Shown: in pieces, positions 62,744 to 64,000 of the stretch | Layout: each line of letters starts with the position of its first letter | Position numbering within the stretch: position 1 is the stretch's first letter | Assembly: GCF_003012795.1 (NCBI RefSeq) | Contig: NZ_PXYH01000016.1 | Coordinates: 1-64,000 of the forward strand | Source: Zobellella taiwanensis | GTDB taxonomy: Bacteria; Pseudomonadota; Gammaproteobacteria; Enterobacterales; Aeromonadaceae | DNA: 64,000 bases | Direction: 5' to 3' | The notes under the pieces: model-generated | The model's input: the letters and a program-made list of their open reading frames with translations, nothing else | The model's database searches: none | What the model was told of the DNA's origin: nothing | Position numbers and translations under genes: made by a program

Positions 62744-63136
62744 ATGGCAGAAACTCAATACTACGGTACCGGCCGTCGCAAAAGCTCCACTGCGCGCGTA
62801 TTCGTAAAGCCGGGCAGCGGTAACATCGTTATCAACAAGCGCTCACTGGATCAATACTTTGGCCGCGAAACCGCCCGCATGGTGGTTCGCCAGCCGCTGG
62901 AGCTGGTCGAGATGACCGAGAAGCTGGACCTGTACATCACCGTTGCTGGTGGTGGCATCTCCGGTCAGGCCGGCGCTATCCGTCACGGCATTACCCGTGC
63001 CCTGATGCAGTATGATGAAACCCTGCGCGGTGCCCTGCGCAAGGCCGGCTTCGTGACCCGCGACGCACGTCGCGTGGAGCGCAAGAAGGTCGGTCTGCAC
63101 AAGGCCCGCAAGCGTCCCCAGTTCTCCAAGCGTTAA
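62744..63136 (+). CDS. rpsI: 30S ribosomal protein S9
   Basis: 130-residue ribosomal protein ending in the conserved [14 protein letters not shown], whose tail contacts P-site t[18 protein letters not shown] near the start is universal. Co-transcribed with rplM and ended by a terminator. Confidence 0.98.
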   Translation: MAETQYYGTGRRKSSTARVFVKPGSGNIVINKRSLDQYFGRETARMVVRQPLELVEMTEKLDLYITVAGGGISGQAGAIRHGITRALMQYDETLRGALRKAGFVTRDARRVERKKVGLHKARKRPQFSKR

Positions 63137-63163
63137 TTGGGATCGCAGTTTCTTGTATGTCAA

Positions 63164-63187
63164 AGCCCGGGTCGCCCGGGCTTTTTT
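63164..63187 (+). terminator. rplM-rpsI operon terminator
   Basis: AGCCCGGG-TC-GCCCGGGCT stem followed by TTTTT. Confidence 0.92.
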
Positions 63188-63224
63188 GTTTATGGAAAGT
63201 CCCTCAGGGCAGAGTAATAATTTG

Positions 63225-63238
63225 TTGTTTTAAAACAA
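63225..63238. promoter_or_regulatory. AT-rich palindrome upstream of petA
   Basis: TTGTTTTAAAACAA is a perfect 14 bp palindrome in the 237 bp petA upstream region, shortly after the rpsI terminator. It may be an operator or simply a promoter-associated AT-rich element; no protein is assigned. Confidence 0.3.
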
Positions 63239-63424
63239 ATTATCTCGCTAAATAACGGATTTTTTGAACCTTGGCCGTCCTTGTAAAAGACCGCGCTTTT
63301 CTTTAGAATTTCGGGGTTTTTTTGTGGCAATTGAAACCATGATATCCGCCGCGGTTGTCACACAGCAGTATCAATGCATGGAACGAACAATAAATGCGCG
63401 GAGACCAAATGGGAGAGTTTTTGG

Positions 63425-64000
63425 ATGAGCAATGCGCCAGTTGATACCGGTCGCCGCAGATTTCTGACCTGGTCAACCACAGTCGTGGGTGGGGTCGGAG
63501 CTGCCTTTGCCGCTGTGCCCTTTATCGCATCGTGGAACCCCAGCGCCAAGGCGAAAGCCGCCGGGGCCCCGGTAGAAGTCGACATCAGCAAAATGGAGCC
63601 CGGTCAGCTGATCCGGGTGGAATGGCGTGGCAACCCGGTATGGATAGTCCGCCGGACCCAGGAAATCCTGGATGCCCTGCCCAAGCACGACAACCAGCTG
63701 CGGGATCCCGCGTCTGATGAGCCCCAGCAGCCGGAGTACGCCAAGAACGCCTATCGTTCTATCAAGCCGGAAGTGTTCGTGGCCGTTGGCCTGTGCACCC
63801 ACCTGGGCTGCTCCCCTACCTACCTGCCCAATACCTTTGGCGAGCAGGTACAGGGCGTGAGCGCCGGCTTCTTCTGCCCCTGCCACGGTTCCAAATTCGA
63901 CATGGCCGGACGGGTGTTCCAGGGCGTTCCCGCTCCGCTGAACCTGGTCATTCCCCCTTATTACTATGTCACCGACAGCAACATCCTGATCGGCGAAGAC
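63425..64000 (+). CDS. petA: Ubiquinol-cytochrome c reductase Rieske iron-sulfur subunit (3' end cut by window)
   Basis: Rieske [2Fe-2S] protein of the bc1 complex. It has a twin-arginine signal/anchor ([15 protein letters not shown], ~9-23) and the cluster boxes CTHLGC (C124, H126, C129) and CPCHGS (C151, C153, H154). 192 codons are present with no stop before the window end; family members are ~197 residues, so only a few codons are missing. petB and petC should follow. E. coli lacks this complex, while Vibrio and Aeromonas have it after rpsI. Confidence 0.96.
   Translation, partial: MSNAPVDTGRRRFLTWSTTVVGGVGAAFAAVPFIASWNPSAKAKAAGAPVEVDISKMEPGQLIRVEWRGNPVWIVRRTQEILDALPKHDNQLRDPASDEPQQPEYAKNAYRSIKPEVFVAVGLCTHLGCSPTYLPNTFGEQVQGVSAGFFCPCHGSKFDMAGRVFQGVPAPLNLVIPPYYYVTDSNILIGED

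Overview
This 64 kb window is chromosomal DNA from a GC-rich gammaproteobacterium. Gene content and order (rplM-rpsI-petA; zapE; degQ-degS; murA-ibaG-mlaBCDEF; kdsD-kdsC-lptCAB-rpoN-hpf-ptsN-rapZ-npr-mgtE; pmbA-darP-tldD-nit-yhdP-rng-maf-mreDCB; csrD; ssb; uvrA) fit the Aeromonadales, close to Oceanimonas, Oceanisphaera or Zobellella. That genus-level placement is inference from synteny and GC content only. I see no prophage, CRISPR array or defence island; most of the window is housekeeping.

Layout. 1-441: the end of an rRNA operon (23S 3' end, 5S, terminator). 442-902: a 460 bp gene-free stretch with a hexanucleotide array and two TTGTRTACAA palindromes. 903-4579: purine uptake (XanP-like) and 8-oxoguanine deaminase, then the lipid A phosphotransferase LpxT. 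4576-12099: CinA-like protein, metA behind three tandem MetJ boxes, a CPA1 Na+/H+ antiporter, and metH. 12305-14919: a PBP5-like carboxypeptidase with a SPOR domain, a CsrB/CsrC-type sRNA on the minus strand (about 13592-13865), ogt and a small YqfO/NIF3-like protein. 14937-15088 is a probable frameshifted gene remnant. 15262-20885 is a seven-gene plus-strand operon joining an MCE lipid transporter, a FetAB-type ABC transporter and a periplasmic glutamine cyclotransferase; it meets a convergent PglL-type O-oligosaccharyltransferase.

22604-35286: uvrA with a LexA box, yajR, ssb, csrD, a PLP enzyme, mreBCD, maf and rng. 35286-43343: yhdP, Nit1-type amidase, tldD, darP and pmbA. 43391-45208: a 19-unit heptanucleotide array split by a 1.68 kb IS1182-family element. 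45218-53277 (minus): mgtE, npr, rapZ, ptsN, hpf, rpoN, lptB, lptA, lptC, kdsC, kdsD. 53468-57975 (plus): mlaFEDCB, ibaG, murA. 58048-58180: a second 19-unit heptanucleotide array. 58185-60735 (minus): degS, degQ. 60946-64000 (plus): zapE, rplM, rpsI and a petA gene cut by the window end.

Themes. Much of the window serves the envelope: lipid A and LPS (LpxT, KdsC/D, LptABC), phospholipid transport (Mla plus a second MCE system, and YhdP), peptidoglycan and shape (MurA, MreBCD, DacA-SPOR), and periplasmic quality control (DegS/DegQ). A second theme is post-transcriptional control: the sRNA with a UvrY-type box and an IHF site lies in the same window as csrD, whose E. coli homologue promotes CsrB/C decay. 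The most rewarding non-coding objects are this sRNA locus and the paired heptanucleotide arrays.
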